Below are positions 4,865-5,521 of a stretch of DNA of 5,521 nucleotides, piece after piece. Below the pieces are notes generated by a model. It was given only the letters and a program-made list of their open reading frames with translations. It was not told the DNA's origin and did not search any database. Each line of letters opens with the position of its first letter. Within the stretch, counting starts at the first letter, position 1. The stretch lies in the NCBI GenBank assembly GCA_005882235.1, contig VBCT01000138.1, positions 1 to 5,521 of the forward strand, given 5' to 3'. Made by a program: the position numbers and the translations under genes. This DNA comes from Betaproteobacteria bacterium (GTDB taxonomy: Bacteria; Pseudomonadota; Gammaproteobacteria; Burkholderiales; SG8-39).

Positions 4865-5521
4865 CTACCCCGCTTTGGCCGCCAGGCGGGCCACCAGATC
4901 GTCGAGCGCCATTCGCGGCAGCTTTCCGGTTTCGTTGCGGGGCAGGGATTCGACGAAACAAAGCGGTCGAGGAAGGAAAGCCGCGTCGATACGCTGGCGC
5001 AGCGCGGCCATGACGGTCTCGCCGGTGAGCCCGGGGGCGACGACGAAAGCCGTCAACCGAGTCACCGTCCCATCGTCTTCCTCGGGCATGACGAACGCAC
5101 CGTCCCGCACGCCTTCGATGGAATTCAGCTGAAAGTTGAGGTGCGCGAGCGAAGTCCGCTTTCCGGCGATGTTGACGAGATCGGCAGTCCGTCCGTGCAG
5201 AACGAACGCGTTTCGGTCGCGCAGCTCGATCACGTCGTTGAGCAGCACTTCCTTCTCAACGTGCCCGCCCTTTACCCAGGTTCCCTTGTCGTCTTGGAAC
5301 AGGGCCAAGCCGGGCAGGGGCTGCCATTCGTGGTTTTGGGCCGGGCGCCGAACGGCGACTTGCCCCGCCTCGGTGCAGCCGTAGATTTCGTACAGCGGCG
5401 CCGCGAAGCGCGCCTCCGCCTCGCTCGCGAGCTGGGGAGAGAGCGGTGCCGTTGCGCAAAGCAGGAAATCCAACGGCGGCACAGCTATCGTTTCCGCCAG
5501 CAGCACCCGGAGGTGTACGGG
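4865..5521 (-). CDS. AMP-forming acyl/aryl-CoA or -ACP synthetase (ApeH-like), C-terminal part
   Basis: The frame runs off the right edge (codons from 5521, reading PVHLR before the first possible GTG at 5506), so the N-terminal half, including the P-loop-like A3 motif, is missing. The 218 visible residues show the ANL adenylating-enzyme C-terminal half. YGCTEAG (47-53) is the A5 motif, D96 in LLNDVIEL is the A7 ribose-binding aspartate, HGRTADLVNIAGKRTSL (109-125) is the A8 hinge and NETGKLPR (196-203) contains the A10 catalytic lysine K200. It would activate a carboxylic acid with ATP and transfer it to CoA or ACP. In an APE operon the likely substrate is an aromatic starter such as 4-hydroxybenzoate or a related acid (inference). 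It ends with TAG, 2 nt before the ApeI-like gene. An ordinary fatty acyl-CoA ligase cannot be excluded from the C-terminal half alone, but the neighbours argue for ApeH. Confidence 0.85.
   Translation of the reverse strand, partial: PVHLRVLLAETIAVPPLDFLLCATAPLSPQLASEAEARFAAPLYEIYGCTEAGQVAVRRPAQNHEWQPLPGLALFQDDKGTWVKGGHVEKEVLLNDVIELRDRNAFVLHGRTADLVNIAGKRTSLAHLNFQLNSIEGVRDGAFVMPEEDDGTVTRLTAFVVAPGLTGETVMAALRQRIDAAFLPRPLCFVESLPRNETGKLPRMALDDLVARLAAKAG

Noticed and set aside
4863..4961. N-terminal extension of the ApeI-like dehydratase to 4961
   Set aside because: The extension overlaps the ligase's A10 motif region in another frame and has no hot-dog character.
570..5521. Dialkylresorcinol/flexirubin pathway as an alternative identity
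   Set aside because: It shares several elongation genes with APE, but no DarA/DarB-like condensing or cyclising genes are visible. The sequences present fit APE, though the unseen flank could change this.

Overview
The window is GC-rich, densely coded bacterial DNA. It is most likely from a proteobacterium, and probably a beta- or gammaproteobacterium: it carries a MipA/OmpV-type outer-membrane barrel and a gene set typical of proteobacterial aryl-polyene (APE) clusters. The lineage is an inference from gene content. No tRNA, rRNA, CRISPR array, IS element or long non-coding stretch is visible, and no gap between genes exceeds about 20 bases.

Layout: the left edge (1-566, + strand) is the C-terminal part of a MipA/OmpV family protein. 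Everything else (570-5521) is one tightly packed minus-strand operon, transcribed from right to left. In order of transcription it holds an AMP-forming acyl/aryl ligase (ApeH-like, N-terminus outside the window), a small FabZ-type hot-dog dehydratase (ApeI-like), a membrane-anchored NodB-type polysaccharide deacetylase, a complete beta-ketoacyl synthase (ApeO-like), a short 'chain length factor' ketosynthase homologue (ApeC-like), a second hot-dog dehydratase (ApeP-like) and a 3-oxoacyl-ACP reductase (ApeQ/FabG-like). Neighbouring genes overlap by 1-34 nt or are separated by at most 19 nt. Four of the six visible starts are GTG or TTG, which suggests translational coupling.

Together the genes encode the core of a type II fatty-acid/polyketide-like elongation machine. 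The ligase would activate an aromatic starter acid. The ketosynthase with its chain-length-factor partner would condense malonyl units. The reductase would reduce each 3-keto group. The two dehydratases would remove water without a following enoyl reduction, so conjugated double bonds accumulate into a yellow, membrane-attached polyene. No enoyl reductase is present, as expected for a polyene product. The deacetylase may modify a carbohydrate or acetylated group linked to the final product, but that is inference. Carrier proteins, the second ketosynthase (ApeR-like), acyltransferases, glycosyltransferase and exporter parts are not in the window and would be expected further upstream.

The system is a known type rather than an unknown one. 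The most interesting details are the apparently complementary catalytic residues of the two dehydratases, the truncated ketosynthase homologue that keeps a cysteine at the nucleophile position, and the embedded deacetylase.
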